Made by a program: the position numbers and the translations under genes. Shown here piece by piece: positions 63,601 to 64,000 of a stretch of 64,000 nucleotides of DNA. The stretch's first letter is position 1; every line of letters starts with the position of its first letter. Location: positions 5,452,501-5,516,500 of the forward strand of contig JANCRA010000019.1 in assembly GCA_024362935.1 (NCBI GenBank), in the 5' to 3' direction. Below the pieces are notes generated by a model. That model searched no databases and was not told the DNA's origin. It was given only the letters and a program-made list of their open reading frames with translations. Origin of the DNA: Setophaga petechia (Eukaryota > Chordata > Aves > Passeriformes > Parulidae).

Positions 63601-63790
63601 TCTTGTCCCCCACTAACCTTGGTTTCCTCGTGACTAGTCACAACCATAAAAAACCAAATTATACCTCTGATTTCCCATAGCTATACACAAACACCTGTTC
63701 TAGAACATTTTCTGAGCTTCAGTTTTATGCCTATAGTTAATTCCCCTTAACAACCCCACACATCTATACATGGACACACCCCTGGAGACC
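57654..63790. other. Unique non-coding stretch
   Basis: About 6 kb of AT-rich sequence with no recognised gene, LTR or CR1. Open frames of 60-110 codons (for example at 59.46, 60.93 and 61.69 kb) lack recognisable domains. A short (AT)n run lies near 62,549-62,560. Confidence 0.45.
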
Positions 63791-64000
63791 GCCTGTCCAT
63801 AAAACCCTGCTACAGCCAGCTGTGGGGTGTGTGTTTCCTTCTGCACTGGGCTGTTAATGATTGCCATTGCAGCATTTCCTGGGCTTTCATCTGGGCTTCC
63901 CGCCTAATAAAACCAGAAATGTAGCCCCAGGGAAAATTGTAAGCAATTAATCATTTTCCTAGTATAAATCAAATGGCATTTTTGGGGCAGTTCTAATACC
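63791..64000. other. Even-composition segment at the right edge, possible conserved element
   Basis: G+C rises relative to the upstream kilobases, with words such as GTTAATGATTGCC, GTAAGCAATTAATCATTTTCC and CCTAATAAAACC. No repeat family or coding frame is recognised. The character resembles vertebrate conserved non-coding DNA, but this cannot be shown without alignment. Confidence 0.25.

Noticed and set aside
1..64000. CRISPR arrays, tRNA/rRNA genes, bacterial operons, mitochondrial insertions, or retroviral gag/pol/env
   Set aside because: I looked on both strands for direct-repeat/spacer arrays, cloverleaf genes with A and B boxes, Shine-Dalgarno-spaced genes, mitochondrial gene order and retroviral protein motifs, and found none.

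Overview
The window looks like an AT-rich, gene-poor stretch of a bird genome, most likely a songbird (passerine) macrochromosome. The evidence is its interspersed repeats. There are several CR1 LINE fragments, most with the avian 3' end, and several avian endogenous-retrovirus (ERV) solo LTRs. Two of these LTRs have ends that I associate with songbird ERVs: TGTCGCAGAC...CCGTCACA and TGTTGTGGTTTGAC...GTCAAACCATGACA. I saw no bacterial operon, phage, plasmid, tRNA, rRNA or CRISPR structure. I cannot recognise any protein-coding gene with confidence. All longer open frames are LTR or CR1 sequence, antisense shadows of repeats, low-complexity translations, or short frames without known motifs. 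The window is best read as intergenic or deep intronic sequence.

Layout. 1-10.4 kb: unique AT-rich sequence with a T/C-rich tract (1001-1115) and a four-copy ~16 bp tandem repeat (3021-3084). 10.4-15.6 kb: a possible CR1 relic, a minus-strand CR1 3' end (12.4 kb), a solo LTR (13.4-14.05 kb) and a plus-strand CR1 3' end (15.2-15.6 kb). 15.7-34.7 kb: mostly unique, with a minus-strand LTR-like promoter segment at 21.0-21.5 kb and a GC-richer island at 25.6-25.8 kb. 34.8-42.2 kb: a short CR1 tail, a strongly spliced-looking candidate non-coding exon (38,681-38,807), an old ERVL-type LTR (39.0-39.5 kb) and a 1.27 kb LTR (40.9-42.17 kb). 46.5-49.3 kb: a minus-strand CR1 and a well-bounded 392 bp solo LTR with a perfect 5 bp target-site duplication (48,927-49,318). 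54.6 kb: an AT/AC microsatellite. 56.9-57.6 kb: a decayed internal piece of the CR1 reverse-transcriptase ORF. The rest is unique non-coding sequence.

No genes act together here. The functional candidates are regulatory. Several unique stretches rich in homeodomain-type TAATTA/ATTA words (24.3-24.7, 26.6-27.3, 43.9-44.1, 48.1-48.2 and 63.8-64.0 kb) could be conserved non-coding elements, and a few splice-site-bounded segments could be lncRNA exons. None can be proven without alignment or RNA data. I found no convincing undescribed system.
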